Part shown: piece after piece, positions 25,288-33,686 of the stretch | How the letters are laid out: each line of letters begins with the position of its first letter | How positions within the stretch are numbered: position 1 is the first letter of the stretch | NCBI GenBank assembly: GCA_016342325.1 | Contig: JAEINR010000037.1 | Location: forward strand, 1 to 52,574 | Direction: 5' to 3' | Length of the DNA: 52,574 nucleotides | From: Desulfobacterium sp. | GTDB taxonomy: Bacteria > Desulfobacterota > Desulfobacteria > Desulfobacterales > Desulfobacteraceae | Notes under the pieces: generated by a model | Seen by the model: only the letters and a program-made list of their open reading frames with translations | Database searches by the model: none | What the model was told of the DNA's origin: nothing | Translations under genes and position numbers: made by a program

Positions 25288-26751
25288 TCAAGAGTCACAG
25301 ATGATTTTGCTTTCGCCCAGGATCATTGAGGAATCGCTCTCGATGAAGAGGGTGACATTGCGCTTGGCCTCGATGCCCATGATCTCTTCTCGTTTTTTGT
25401 TGAGAAGGTAGTAGGCAACCTTTTCAGGAACCTGCGCTGTAATTTGTTTGTTATCGGCCTTGATGGTCTCAAGGCTCAGTTTGCGTAAAAAGGCAAGCCC
25501 CAGGGTTTCGATGTTTGGAACGATTCCGCGTCCCTGGCAGTGCTGGCAGGTGTTGAAGCTGCCAAAGGTGATGGCCGACCGGATCTTCTGGCGGGACATC
25601 TCCACCAGGCCAAAGGCGGATATGCCACCGACCTTTGTCTTGGCTTTGTCCGACTTGAGGAACCGTTTCAAGGTCTTGGTGATCTCAGCCTTGTGTTTTT
25701 TCTCCTTCATGTCGATGAAGTCGATGACGATCAAACCACCCATGTCCCGGAGTCTCAGTTGGCGTGCCACCTCTTCGGCGGCTTCGAGATTGGTGTGGTA
25801 GGCTGTCTGCTCGATGTTTTTTCGACCGGTGGATTTTCCCGAGTTGACGTCGATGGCCACAAGGGCCTCCGTTTGATCAATAACAATGGCTCCGCCAGAT
25901 TTCAAGAGTGCTTTGGTCGCATAAATGGATGCAATCTGCTCTTCGATCTGGTACTTTGTGAAGATCGGTTTTTCCCCCTTGTACTGCTTGACAATCTTTT
26001 CTTGCTTGGGGGCGATGACCTTCATGAACTCCTTTACCTCCCTGTAAACCTCAGGATCATCAATGAGGATCTCGGTGACGTCCGGGGTGAAATAATCCCT
26101 GAGGGATCGGACGGCAAGGTTTTGCTCCCTGTAGAGAAGGGAGGGGGTGGGGCTGTTCATGGCCTTTTTGTTGATCTCTTTCCATGCCCGCATGAGGTAT
26201 CTCGTATCCTGGGTGAGCATGGTCTTTGTTGCATCGCGTCCCGCGGTTCTCACAATGAGGCCGAACCCTTCGGGTAGTTTCAGCTTATCGGTGATTCCCT
26301 TAAGCCGTTTACGTTCCTCCTCGTCGTTGATCTGACGCGAGACCCCCCGGGTGGTGCTTCCAGGCATGAGAACCGACAGTCGACCCGGTAAAGATATGAA
26401 TGTCGTGAGCATTGCACCCTTGTGCATGATGGGGTCCTTGGTCACCTGGATAATGAGCTCTTGTCCCTTTTTTACAAGCTTTGTAAAGCTTCGGTCTCCA
26501 GAGTCGCTGTCCAGAAAATAGTCGCTGTGGATCTCCTGTTTCTGCAGGAAACCGTTTTTATCTGCGCCATAATCGACAAATACCGCCTGTAAACTTGGTT
26601 CAACCCGGGTAATTGTTGCTTTGTAAATATTCCCCTGGGTTACCATTCTAGCGGTTGTTTCGAGGTGAAACTCTTCCAGTTTGTTGTCTTTGATTCCAAC
26701 TATTCTGCATTCGTCCGAATCCAGAGCGTTGATGAGTATCTTGCTGGTCAT
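25288..26751 (-). CDS. rng: Ribonuclease E/G family (RNase G)
   Basis: An endoribonuclease for rRNA maturation and mRNA decay. The N-terminal S1 domain (about 38-120, GNIYKATITRVEPSLQAVFV) precedes the catalytic core, with VAIDVNSGKSTG and GGLIVIDFIDM carrying the Mg-binding aspartates. The Zn-link CQHCQGRG is near residue 410. It has 487 residues, which is RNase G length, and it lacks the long disordered degradosome scaffold of RNase E. The RBS GGAGGAGG is about 16 nt from the ATG. A promoter is at 26825-26853, and leuS is divergent. Confidence 0.95.
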   Translation of the reverse strand: MTSKILINALDSDECRIVGIKDNKLEEFHLETTARMVTQGNIYKATITRVEPSLQAVFVDYGADKNGFLQKQEIHSDYFLDSDSGDRSFTKLVKKGQELIIQVTKDPIMHKGAMLTTFISLPGRLSVLMPGSTTRGVSRQINDEEERKRLKGITDKLKLPEGFGLIVRTAGRDATKTMLTQDTRYLMRAWKEINKKAMNSPTPSLLYREQNLAVRSLRDYFTPDVTEILIDDPEVYREVKEFMKVIAPKQEKIVKQYKGEKPIFTKYQIEEQIASIYATKALLKSGGAIVIDQTEALVAIDVNSGKSTGRKNIEQTAYHTNLEAAEEVARQLRLRDMGGLIVIDFIDMKEKKHKAEITKTLKRFLKSDKAKTKVGGISAFGLVEMSRQKIRSAITFGSFNTCQHCQGRGIVPNIETLGLAFLRKLSLETIKADNKQITAQVPEKVAYYLLNKKREEIMGIEAKRNVTLFIESDSSMILGESKIICDS

Positions 26752-26824
26752 TAAAAGTGTCTTTTAGCCTCCTCCTATAATTTTATCAGGGTTAATCTCG
26801 GTGAATGTTTTTCAGTAACTCTTT

Positions 26825-26853
26825 AAACTATTCGATCGAGAGGCTCAAGTCAA
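26825..26853 (-). promoter_or_regulatory. Promoter of the rng-yajC-secDF cluster
   Basis: On the minus strand TTGACT (plus 26848-26853), a 17-bp spacer and TAGTTT (plus 26825-26830), about 65 nt before the rng start codon. Confidence 0.5.
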
Positions 26854-26975
26854 ATTATTTTATCGGTTCCGATTCGACCAGTCTTGCTATTTCCCGGATA
26901 GTATGGCATTTATAATTCTTTTAAGGACAACTATTTGTAGGAAAATATTCATATTCTCGGAGGTAATCGTATATC

Positions 26976-29567
26976 ATGGAGGAGCGCTACAACCCGGAAA
27001 AAGTTGAGCCGCTATGGCAGGAGTACTGGAATCAACACCAGACATTCAAGACGGTGGAAGACAGGTCGAAAGAGAAATACTATCTGTTGGAGATGTTTCC
27101 CTATCCCTCGGGCAAGATCCATATGGGCCACGTCAGGAACTATACCATTGGCGATGTTGTTGCCCGATATAAGCGGATGAAGGGGTTTAATGTGCTCCAT
27201 CCCATGGGGTGGGACGCTTTTGGTATGCCGGCCGAGAACGCAGCCATCGACAACAATACCCATCCTGCGGCCTGGACCTATGAGAACATGCGCACCATGC
27301 GCGCCCAGTTGAAAAAAATGGGTTTCTCCTATGACTGGGACCGGGAGATCGCAACATGCCGGCCGGAATATTACCGGTGGGAGCAGTGGTTGTTTCTGAA
27401 GATGCTTGAGAAGGACATGGTCTACCGCAAAGAGTCCTATGTAAACTGGTGCGAGACCTGCCAGACCGTCCTTGCCAACGAGCAGGTTGAGCAGGACTCA
27501 TGCTGGCGGTGCGGTAAACTTGTCCAGCAGAAAAAACTGTGGCAGTGGTTTTTCAGGATCACTGACTTTTCCGAAGATCTTCTCGTTCACTGCGACAAGC
27601 TGCCCGGATGGCCGGACAAGGTAACCCGGATGCAGAAAAACTGGATCGGTAAGAGCCACGGTTCCGAGATCAAGTTCCGGGTCCAGGGACGGGATGAGGA
27701 GATTGCGGTATTTACGACCCGGCCCGACACCCTGTTCGGTTCGACCTTCATGTGTCTTGCGCCGGAGCATCCCCTTGTGGAGACCCTATCTAAGGGAACC
27801 GACCAGGAGGAGGCGGTTGCGAGTTTTGTCCAGAGAATCCTGAACCAGGAACGCTCTTCAAGCGCCATTGAGAAATATGAGAAGGAAGGTGTCTTTACCG
27901 GCGTCTGGTGTATCAATCCTGCATCCGGCCAGCCCATGCCCGTCTATACGGCCAACTTCGCCCTGATGGAGTACGGGACCGGGGCGGTGATGTCGGTTCC
28001 GGCCCATGATCAGCGTGATTTCGACTTTGCTAAAAAGTACGATCTTGATATCAAGGTCGTGATCCAGCCCAAGGGGGAAACCCTTGACTCTTCTACCATG
28101 GAAGAGGCCTATACGGGCCAGGGCGTTCTGGTGGATTCCGGCGAATTCAGCGGCACCGGGAATGTTGAGGCCATGGAGGCGGTCACCGCCTGGCTTGAAA
28201 AGCAAGACATGGGTAAAACCACTGTCAGTTTCCGACTCCGGGACTGGGGTATTTCCCGCCAGCGGTACTGGGGAACGCCCATTCCAGTGGTTCACTGTCC
28301 CGATTGCGGCATTGTGCCTGTTTCAGACAGCCAGCTTCCCGTGACCCTGCCTGAGGATGTGGATCTTCTTGAAAACGGCGGTTCTCCCCTGCCAGGTCTT
28401 GAGTCGTTTACCCGGGTTGCATGTCCTTCCTGTGGAAGGGAGGATGCCCGGCGGGAGACCGATACCATGGATACCTTTGTGGAGTCTTCCTGGTATTTTG
28501 CAAGGTATTGCAGTCCCAGGTGCGACACTGCCATATTCGATCCTGAAGCCGTCTCCTACTGGATGCCCGTGGATCAATATATTGGAGGGGTCGAGCACGC
28601 TATTCTTCATCTGCTTTACTCCCGCTACTTCATGCGGGTGCTCAACACCCTGGGGCTCATCGATTTTAAAGAGCCCTTTAAGCGGTTGCTCACCCAGGGG
28701 ATGGTCTGCAAGGAGACCATGACCTGTTCCCAGGACGGATTTATCTATCCTGAAGATGCTGTGGAGGTCGATGGTAAGGTCGTTTGTAAGCACTGCAACA
28801 GTGATGTTGAGGTGGGTCGGGTCATCAAGATGTCCAAATCAAAGAAGAACGTCATCGATCCCAACGAGCTGCTTGCCAGTTACGGTGCCGACATAACACG
28901 GCTCTTCTGTCTGTTTGCCGCCCCGCCTGAAAGGGATCTTGAGTGGAACGACGACGGGGTTGAGGGATGCCATCGTTTCATCAACCGGGTGTGGCGGATT
29001 GTGGGCCGCGCCATGGAAGGGGCCGACGGTCTTTCTCCCTATTCGGGATCTGTTGCAAATCTTAAGGGAGAGCCTAAGAAGCTCTACATCAAGGCCAACC
29101 AGACCATTAAAAAAGTGACCGATGACATTGAGGAGAGCTTTCACTTCAATACGGCGATCTCCGCTGTTATGGAGCTTGTCAATGCCATGTACGCTGCCGA
29201 TATCAGCTCGGATGAACCCCAGATGAAAGAGGTGTCTCTCTTTTGCGTTAGGAATATCGTGCTGCTTCTCTCTCCCATTGTTCCCCACTTTGCAGAAGAG
29301 TTGTGGTCGATCATGGGCAACGCGCCGAGTATCGTTGATCAGCCCTGGCCTGAATACAGGGAGGACGCCCTGGTAACCGACGAGGTGATCATCGTGGTTC
29401 AGGTCAACGGTAAGCTGCGGGCGAAATTCACCGTGGATGCCTCTGTCACGGATGACATTATCCGGGAGAAAGCCCTTGGGGATGAACATGTTCAGAAGTT
29501 CATCGATGGCAAGCCCATTAAAAAGGTGATCGTGGTTAAGAAGAAACTCGTCAATATAGTGATCTAA
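26976..29567 (+). CDS. leuS: Leucyl-tRNA synthetase
   Basis: A class I synthetase charging tRNA-Leu. The HIGH-type motif HMGH is at 49-52 in [17 protein letters not shown]. Cysteine pairs CETC and CWRC form a zinc-binding insertion. The CP1 editing domain follows (about 220-420, with [10 protein letters not shown]). [12 protein letters not shown] near residue 620 is the second catalytic motif, and the anticodon-binding and C-terminal domains complete the protein (VVQVNGKLR). It has 863 residues. GGAGG lies 11 nt upstream of the ATG. lptE follows after 1 nt, a common arrangement. Confidence 0.98.
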   Translation: MEERYNPEKVEPLWQEYWNQHQTFKTVEDRSKEKYYLLEMFPYPSGKIHMGHVRNYTIGDVVARYKRMKGFNVLHPMGWDAFGMPAENAAIDNNTHPAAWTYENMRTMRAQLKKMGFSYDWDREIATCRPEYYRWEQWLFLKMLEKDMVYRKESYVNWCETCQTVLANEQVEQDSCWRCGKLVQQKKLWQWFFRITDFSEDLLVHCDKLPGWPDKVTRMQKNWIGKSHGSEIKFRVQGRDEEIAVFTTRPDTLFGSTFMCLAPEHPLVETLSKGTDQEEAVASFVQRILNQERSSSAIEKYEKEGVFTGVWCINPASGQPMPVYTANFALMEYGTGAVMSVPAHDQRDFDFAKKYDLDIKVVIQPKGETLDSSTMEEAYTGQGVLVDSGEFSGTGNVEAMEAVTAWLEKQDMGKTTVSFRLRDWGISRQRYWGTPIPVVHCPDCGIVPVSDSQLPVTLPEDVDLLENGGSPLPGLESFTRVACPSCGREDARRETDTMDTFVESSWYFARYCSPRCDTAIFDPEAVSYWMPVDQYIGGVEHAILHLLYSRYFMRVLNTLGLIDFKEPFKRLLTQGMVCKETMTCSQDGFIYPEDAVEVDGKVVCKHCNSDVEVGRVIKMSKSKKNVIDPNELLASYGADITRLFCLFAAPPERDLEWNDDGVEGCHRFINRVWRIVGRAMEGADGLSPYSGSVANLKGEPKKLYIKANQTIKKVTDDIEESFHFNTAISAVMELVNAMYAADISSDEPQMKEVSLFCVRNIVLLLSPIVPHFAEELWSIMGNAPSIVDQPWPEYREDALVTDEVIIVVQVNGKLRAKFTVDASVTDDIIREKALGDEHVQKFIDGKPIKKVIVVKKKLVNIVI

Positions 29568-29568
29568 G

Positions 29569-30081
29569 ATGATTGAAAAACGGTTGGCCTACATCGTTGT
29601 TGTATTGTCTATGGTTGTTGCCGGCTGCGGATACAGGCTCTCCGGCGGAGGGCCTCTTCCGGGCAGCGTTACCCGGGTTGCGGTTGCGATGTTTGAGAAC
29701 CGCAGCTTTGAAACCGGGGCTGAGGCGGTATTTACCTCTGCCCTGATGACGGAGTTGGTTCGGAGCAGCGATGCCAGGGTTGTGGACAGGGGAGAGGCAG
29801 ACGCGGTGATCCTCTCAACCATCCGGTCTATCACCATTGGTGAACTTACCCGGACTGCGGACGATGCCGTTGTGGAGCGGCGGGTGAGTGCGGTGCTTGA
29901 TCTTGATATGGTCGGCAAAGACGGTGAGACCATCTGGTCTGTGCGGAACTTTTCCGAAAGCGAGGTGTATACCGTTTCCAGTGAGAATGCCTCGGATGAG
30001 GCGGCCAAGCGCGAAGCCGTACAAGAGATTGCCGACCGGGTGGCCGAGCGGATCATTAGCAAGATGCGGGATAACTTTTAA
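29569..30081 (+). CDS. lptE: LPS-assembly lipoprotein LptE
   Basis: Outer-membrane lipoprotein that plugs the LptD barrel and helps place lipopolysaccharide on the cell surface. The signal ends in VVAGC with the lipidated cysteine at about 20, followed by GYRLSGGGPLPG, a family hallmark, and FENRSFETGAE. It has 170 residues. It starts one base after the leuS stop. It supports a diderm, LPS-producing organism. lptD is not in the window. Confidence 0.92.
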   Translation: MIEKRLAYIVVVLSMVVAGCGYRLSGGGPLPGSVTRVAVAMFENRSFETGAEAVFTSALMTELVRSSDARVVDRGEADAVILSTIRSITIGELTRTADDAVVERRVSAVLDLDMVGKDGETIWSVRNFSESEVYTVSSENASDEAAKREAVQEIADRVAERIISKMRDNF

Positions 30082-30102
30082 GCGGGTTTTAGAAAGACAG
30101 AG

Positions 30103-30138
30103 CAGGATTTACCAAAGATTGATCTTTGGCAAATCCTG
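30103..30138 (-). terminator. Terminator-like hairpin after rpsT
   Basis: A 16-bp stem (30103-30118 with 30123-30138, loop TTGA) has a single A/C mismatch that becomes a G-U wobble on the minus strand, so it fits a transcript of rpsT best. On the minus strand it is followed by a modest T-rich stretch. It may also end the leuS-lptE transcript. Confidence 0.65.
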
Positions 30139-30175
30139 TTCTGAAATCGTAGAAGAGCAGGTGTGACTAAGCTCT

Positions 30176-30427
30176 CTAGCTGATGCTCTTAGTGAGTCTT
30201 GAAATTTTACGTGCTGCGGTGTTCTGGTGGATCACACCTTTTTTTGCTGCCTTTGCAATGAGGGACTTTGCGCTGTTGAGAAGGTCAGAGGTGTTCTCTG
30301 CGCCCTCCTCTGTTGCAACTCTCACTTTTTTAACAGCAGTGTTCATTGAAGTTCGTGTTGATTTGTTCCTGATGCGTCTGACTTCGTTCTGCTTTGCACG
30401 TTTTGCAGCTGATTTGTGATTAGCCAA
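30176..30427 (-). CDS. rpsT: 30S ribosomal protein S20
   Basis: A small basic protein binding 16S rRNA early in 30S assembly. The sequence MANHKSAAKRAKQNEVRRIR and the following helical lysine-rich repeat are typical; 83 residues is normal. The start codon is TTG (plus 30425-30427), with AGGAG ten bases upstream. E. coli rpsT also uses a UUG start and is translationally autoregulated, so the rare start may be part of a conserved control (established for E. coli, inferred here). The divergent promoter region is shared with murJ. Confidence 0.97.
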   Translation of the reverse strand: MANHKSAAKRAKQNEVRRIRNKSTRTSMNTAVKKVRVATEEGAENTSDLLNSAKSLIAKAAKKGVIHQNTAARKISRLTKSIS

Positions 30428-30481
30428 CTTTGTTATGCTCCTTGTTTTGTATTGTGTGTATGTCGGATAAAAATCATATAA

Positions 30482-30521
30482 TTAAACTACCATAGTAGTT
30501 TAAAATTATGGTTCTTGTCAA
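30482..30521 (-). promoter_or_regulatory. rpsT promoter overlapped by a perfect palindrome
   Basis: On the minus strand TTGACA (plus 30516-30521), an 18-bp spacer and TACTAT (plus 30492-30497). A 9-bp perfect inverted repeat TTAAACTAC/GTAGTTTAA (30482-30490 and 30495-30503, 4-nt centre) covers this -10. It also abuts a TATAAT (30477-30482) that could serve murJ on the other strand. It could be an operator for a dimeric regulator. Confidence 0.6.
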
Positions 30522-30530
30522 GGGAAAAAA

Positions 30531-32096
30531 ATGATCAAGACAATGTCGAAACCTTCGTCAAAACTGGTAAAGTCGGCTGGATCCGTTGGGGCTTTTACGC
30601 TTGTCAGCCGTATCCTTGGCGTTGTGCGGGATGCCGTGATCGCACTGCTTCTCGGCGCATCTCCAGCCAGCGACGCTTTTTTTGTTGCCTTCAGGATTCC
30701 CAATCTTTTGAGAAAATTCTTTTCGGACGGGATGTTGACGCTTTCGTTTGTCCCGGTTTTCACGGTCTATCTTACCCAAAAGGGCAGGGGCCAGGCGTTT
30801 GCCATGGCACGCTCCTGTTTTTTGCTGCTTTCCGTAACAGGGGTGGCCATTGTGGTTGCCGGCATTACCTTTGCTCCCCTGGTCGTCAGGATGGTTGCCC
30901 CGGGATTTGCCCCGGATTCATACACCTTTGCGCTGACGGTCCTGTTGACACGGATCATGATGCCCTATCTCCTCTGTGTTTCCCTCATGGCTGTGGCCAT
31001 GGGGGTGCTCAACTGCCTGGGGCATTTTGCAGCACCTGCGGCAGCTCCCATTGTGCTGAATCTTGCTATTCTTCTAATGGCCCATGTTTTCTCTCCGTTG
31101 GTGGGCTCTCCAGCGTTAGCCCTTGCCCTGGGGGTCGTCCTGGGTGGAATCGCCCAGCTGGCACTCCAGGTGCCCTTTCTTTTGCAACAGGGGTTTGTGT
31201 TCATTAAAAAGGCCGAGATGCTCCATTCCGGAACCCTTGAGGTCGGACAGAAAATGCTGCCGTCCCTGGTGGGCGCGGCCGGATTTCAGATCAACGTTTT
31301 TGTGGCCACGGTCATGGCGTCAACCCTCTCCTCCGGGAGTATCTCCTACCTCTATTATGCCGAACGCCTGGTTCAGTTCCCCATGGCGCTGTTCGCCGTT
31401 TCAGTTTCAACGGTTTTGCTTCCTGAACTCTCCAGGGCAAAGGACGCCAAGGATCCCTTTGCCGCTCCAGCTGTTTTTACCAAGGCCCTCGGGGCTGTAT
31501 GCTTCATTACCATTCCCGCCATGGTGGGGCTTGTGGCCCTGGGGGAGCCTCTGGTGTCGCTTCTCTTTCACCAGGGCGCGTTTGACCTTTTGTGTGTCCG
31601 GGAAACCGCCTTGGCCCTTCTTTGTTTCTGTCTGGGTCTATGGGCCTTTTCCGGAACCCGTCTTCTGGTGACCCTGTTTCATGGGTTTGGAGATGTGGCA
31701 ACGCCGTTTTGGGCGGGGTTGGGCGCCATTGGGTTTAACTTTGTTGTCGGGTATATTTTGGGGCAGACCTTTGGCCACTGGGGGCTTGCTCTTTCCATTT
31801 CGGCAGCCGCAGCGATCAATTTTTTTATTCTTCTGGCCAGGGCGTCGGCCTATCTTGATTTCGTACGGGTAAAGAATCTATCGATCCTGGCTTGCAGATC
31901 TCTTTTTGTTTCTGCTATAATGTACGTTCCTGTGTCCTACGGGGCTTCGTTGGTGACTGTCGAACTTTCCAAGGGAGCGGTGCTGGCCCGGGTGGCCGGA
32001 TCCGTCATTGTGGGGATTGTGGTTTACGTGGGAACGTTCCTAGTGATATGGGGGAAAGGGTTTCAGCTGGTACGGGGCACGATTAAACGGAGGTGA
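30531..32096 (+). CDS. murJ: Lipid II flippase MurJ
   Basis: Moves lipid II across the inner membrane for peptidoglycan synthesis. The MATE-like fold shows about 14 hydrophobic segments. The N-terminal region SRILGVVRDAVIALLLGASPASDAFFVAFRIPNLLR contains the conserved arginines and the DAFFVAFRIPN signature, and YYAERLVQFPMALFAVSV is also typical. It has 521 residues. AAGGG precedes the ATG at 30531. The ftsB-like gene begins 2 nt after the stop, starting a compact plus-strand operon. Confidence 0.96.
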   Translation: MIKTMSKPSSKLVKSAGSVGAFTLVSRILGVVRDAVIALLLGASPASDAFFVAFRIPNLLRKFFSDGMLTLSFVPVFTVYLTQKGRGQAFAMARSCFLLLSVTGVAIVVAGITFAPLVVRMVAPGFAPDSYTFALTVLLTRIMMPYLLCVSLMAVAMGVLNCLGHFAAPAAAPIVLNLAILLMAHVFSPLVGSPALALALGVVLGGIAQLALQVPFLLQQGFVFIKKAEMLHSGTLEVGQKMLPSLVGAAGFQINVFVATVMASTLSSGSISYLYYAERLVQFPMALFAVSVSTVLLPELSRAKDAKDPFAAPAVFTKALGAVCFITIPAMVGLVALGEPLVSLLFHQGAFDLLCVRETALALLCFCLGLWAFSGTRLLVTLFHGFGDVATPFWAGLGAIGFNFVVGYILGQTFGHWGLALSISAAAAINFFILLARASAYLDFVRVKNLSILACRSLFVSAIMYVPVSYGASLVTVELSKGAVLARVAGSVIVGIVVYVGTFLVIWGKGFQLVRGTIKRR

Positions 32097-32098
32097 TC

Positions 32099-32407
32099 TT
32101 GCAGAAAGAACTGTTTCAACGAATTTTGTTTATATCGGTCTTGGGGGTCATGGGCGCTATTGGTTTCATGATCGTCTACAGCGAAAACGGATTCAACGAC
32201 TGGCGGGGGCTCTGCAAAGATGTCCAGCGGATAGAAGCGGTCAACCAGGAGCTCGAGCTGGCCAACCGGGAGCTTGCAAGAACCATCGAGCGGCTGAAGA
32301 CCGATATGGACTATATCGAGCATGTGGCCCGGCATGAGCTGGGAATGGCTGCAGATAATGAAATTGTATTTAGATTCAAAGAACGATCAGGGAGTGAAAC
32401 ATTGTGA
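32099..32407 (+). CDS. FtsB/DivIC-type septum protein
   Basis: A short bitopic membrane protein: one membrane span (about 9-26) followed by a coiled coil (IEAVNQELELANRELARTIERLK) and the C-terminal block YIEHVARHELGM, the usual FtsB/DivIC signature. In the divisome such proteins hold FtsL and FtsQ together. I chose the TTG at 32099 because CGGAGG at 32088-32093 is five bases upstream; a GTG at 32093 lies inside that site. The stop overlaps the next start (GTGA). FtsB is more often found after eno; here it follows murJ. Confidence 0.82.
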   Translation: MQKELFQRILFISVLGVMGAIGFMIVYSENGFNDWRGLCKDVQRIEAVNQELELANRELARTIERLKTDMDYIEHVARHELGMAADNEIVFRFKERSGSETL

Positions 32408-32673
32408 CAGACACGTCGAACCATACGGCCGAACTCGGCCACCTCTACGAAGCGCAGGGGTATTATAAAAAGGCCAGGGAGCACTTTGGGGCCGTACTTG
32501 CAAAGGATCCGGACAACCTGCTTATCAGGGCTGCCCTGGAGCGGGTATCTGCCCGGACCGAAGCGGTGGATGAAATGTCCAGGCTTACAGGGCTTGTTGA
32601 TAAATGGGTAAGGCTTCTTCTTCTGAAGCGGCGGGTGGCTCTTCTTGAGTGCGAAGGAGCGGGTGTTAAATGA
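32404..32673 (+). CDS. Small TPR-repeat protein
   Basis: An 89-residue protein with a GTG start overlapping the upstream stop. Residues 8-40 (AELGHLYEAQGYYKKAREHF and onward, with AKDPDN) form one clear tetratricopeptide unit. The rest is helical and charged. There is no signal peptide, so it is probably cytoplasmic. GGGAG lies nine bases before the start. Its place between an FtsB-like and a rhodanese gene suggests a structural or assembly role, but the function is not known. Confidence 0.75.
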   Translation: MTDTSNHTAELGHLYEAQGYYKKAREHFGAVLAKDPDNLLIRAALERVSARTEAVDEMSRLTGLVDKWVRLLLLKRRVALLECEGAGVK

Positions 32674-33170
32674 TAAGCCAGGATGACCTGAAGGGTCTTT
32701 TTTTTATTTTGATTGTTTCCGTTGTTTCTGCCTTTGCCTTTAACCTGTGGTCGGACGCCGGGATCGCCCTGTTCGGCCAGTGGGATAAGACCCAGGGCGT
32801 TGTATCCCCGGTGGAGAAACATACGGTGGTGGATCCGGGCCGGGAGATAAATGATGTGGATGCCATGGCAGGGATTATGAAAAGCCAGGGCTGCACGGTG
32901 GTCGATGTTCGCGTAAAGGAAGTCTTTGACCAAGGGCGTCTGCCCGGGGCCATATCCCTTCCCCTTGCCGAGTTTGATGAGGTTGTCGGGGACTTTTTTA
33001 TGGCGCATCCCCCGGAAGCCTGTGTGGTCGTTTACTGTTCCGGCCGGGAGTGCCTGGACAGTCACCGTTTTGCCGAACGACTGTTGGAATTTGGATATAT
33101 GAATGTCAGGGTCTTTTCAGGCGGATTTCCTGATTGGAAAGCAAAGGGGTTGAAGATTGAAAAAGGATAG
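32670..33170 (+). CDS. Membrane-anchored rhodanese-domain protein
   Basis: A 166-residue protein with one N-terminal membrane segment (about 8-24, GLFFILIVSVVSAFAF) and a rhodanese domain (about 60-160). The active-site loop YCSGREC holds a cysteine in the expected place, followed by the usual FSGGFPDWK ending. It probably faces the periplasm and could carry a persulfide. It overlaps the TPR gene by 4 nt (ATGA) and the MauE-like gene by 14 nt, so the three are surely one operon. Sulfur donor and acceptor are unknown. Confidence 0.85.
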   Translation: MISQDDLKGLFFILIVSVVSAFAFNLWSDAGIALFGQWDKTQGVVSPVEKHTVVDPGREINDVDAMAGIMKSQGCTVVDVRVKEVFDQGRLPGAISLPLAEFDEVVGDFFMAHPPEACVVVYCSGRECLDSHRFAERLLEFGYMNVRVFSGGFPDWKAKGLKIEKG

Positions 33171-33603
33171 AAAACAATTGTTGGCAATGGCTTTGCGGTT
33201 GATGCTGGGGGTGACCTTTATCGTTGCCGCTGTCGGTAAGATCGGTGATCCAGGGAAATTTGCAACCATCATTTACGGGTATTATCTCTTTCCCGGCTGG
33301 ATGATCAACCTTTCGGCCATTGTTCTGCCCTTTGTAGAGCTTGTTGCGGGGGTGGCACTTGTTGCGGGGGTCTATCCCAGGTCTGCCGTGATGATTCTCA
33401 ATGTCCTGCTGCTTGCTTTTATCGGGGCCATTTCGATTAACCTTCTGCGGGGCCATCAATTTGACTGCGGCTGCTTCTCTCTGGCCGCCACCGACACTGC
33501 GGAGTCGGCAGTTTGGCTGTTGGTTCGGGATATTGGGCTCTTGGCCTGTGGCGTCTATCTCTGGTTTAAAACGTCCCCCGGAATGTCCCGGCAGCCTGTT
33601 TAA
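33157..33603 (+). CDS. MauE/DoxX-like membrane protein
   Basis: A 148-residue integral membrane protein with four hydrophobic segments. It resembles the MauE/DoxX family, which includes proteins tied to disulfide or quinone redox chemistry. HQFDCGCFSLA contains a CGC motif typical of MauE-like members. The TTG start at 33157 lies within the rhodanese gene and has AAGGGG upstream; a start at 33178 is also possible. Next to a rhodanese gene, a role in periplasmic sulfur or thiol redox is plausible (inference). Confidence 0.78.
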   Translation: MKKDRKQLLAMALRLMLGVTFIVAAVGKIGDPGKFATIIYGYYLFPGWMINLSAIVLPFVELVAGVALVAGVYPRSAVMILNVLLLAFIGAISINLLRGHQFDCGCFSLAATDTAESAVWLLVRDIGLLACGVYLWFKTSPGMSRQPV

Positions 33604-33652
33604 CGTTTCATCTGTTTTGTTTTTATAGTTGTTTTCACTCGAACGGATACCC

Positions 33653-33686
33653 GTCAGATTACCTGTGGGTTGAACTCTAATCTGAC
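33653..33686. terminator. Possible hairpin between converging genes
   Basis: A 9-bp perfect inverted repeat GTCAGATTA/TAATCTGAC (33653-33661, 33678-33686) lies at the convergence of the MauE-like gene and the M48 protease, overlapping the protease stop region. There is no long T-run, so it may be a rho-dependent or weak terminator. Confidence 0.4.

Noticed and set aside
26854-26975. T-box or other riboswitch before leuS
   Set aside because: The leader is short, without a T-box sequence or strong stem-loop, and T-boxes are rare outside Gram-positives.
33157-33180. Frameshift fusing rhodanese and MauE-like genes
   Set aside because: The 14-nt overlap with an upstream AAGGGG site is a normal coupled start; both products are complete without a fusion.
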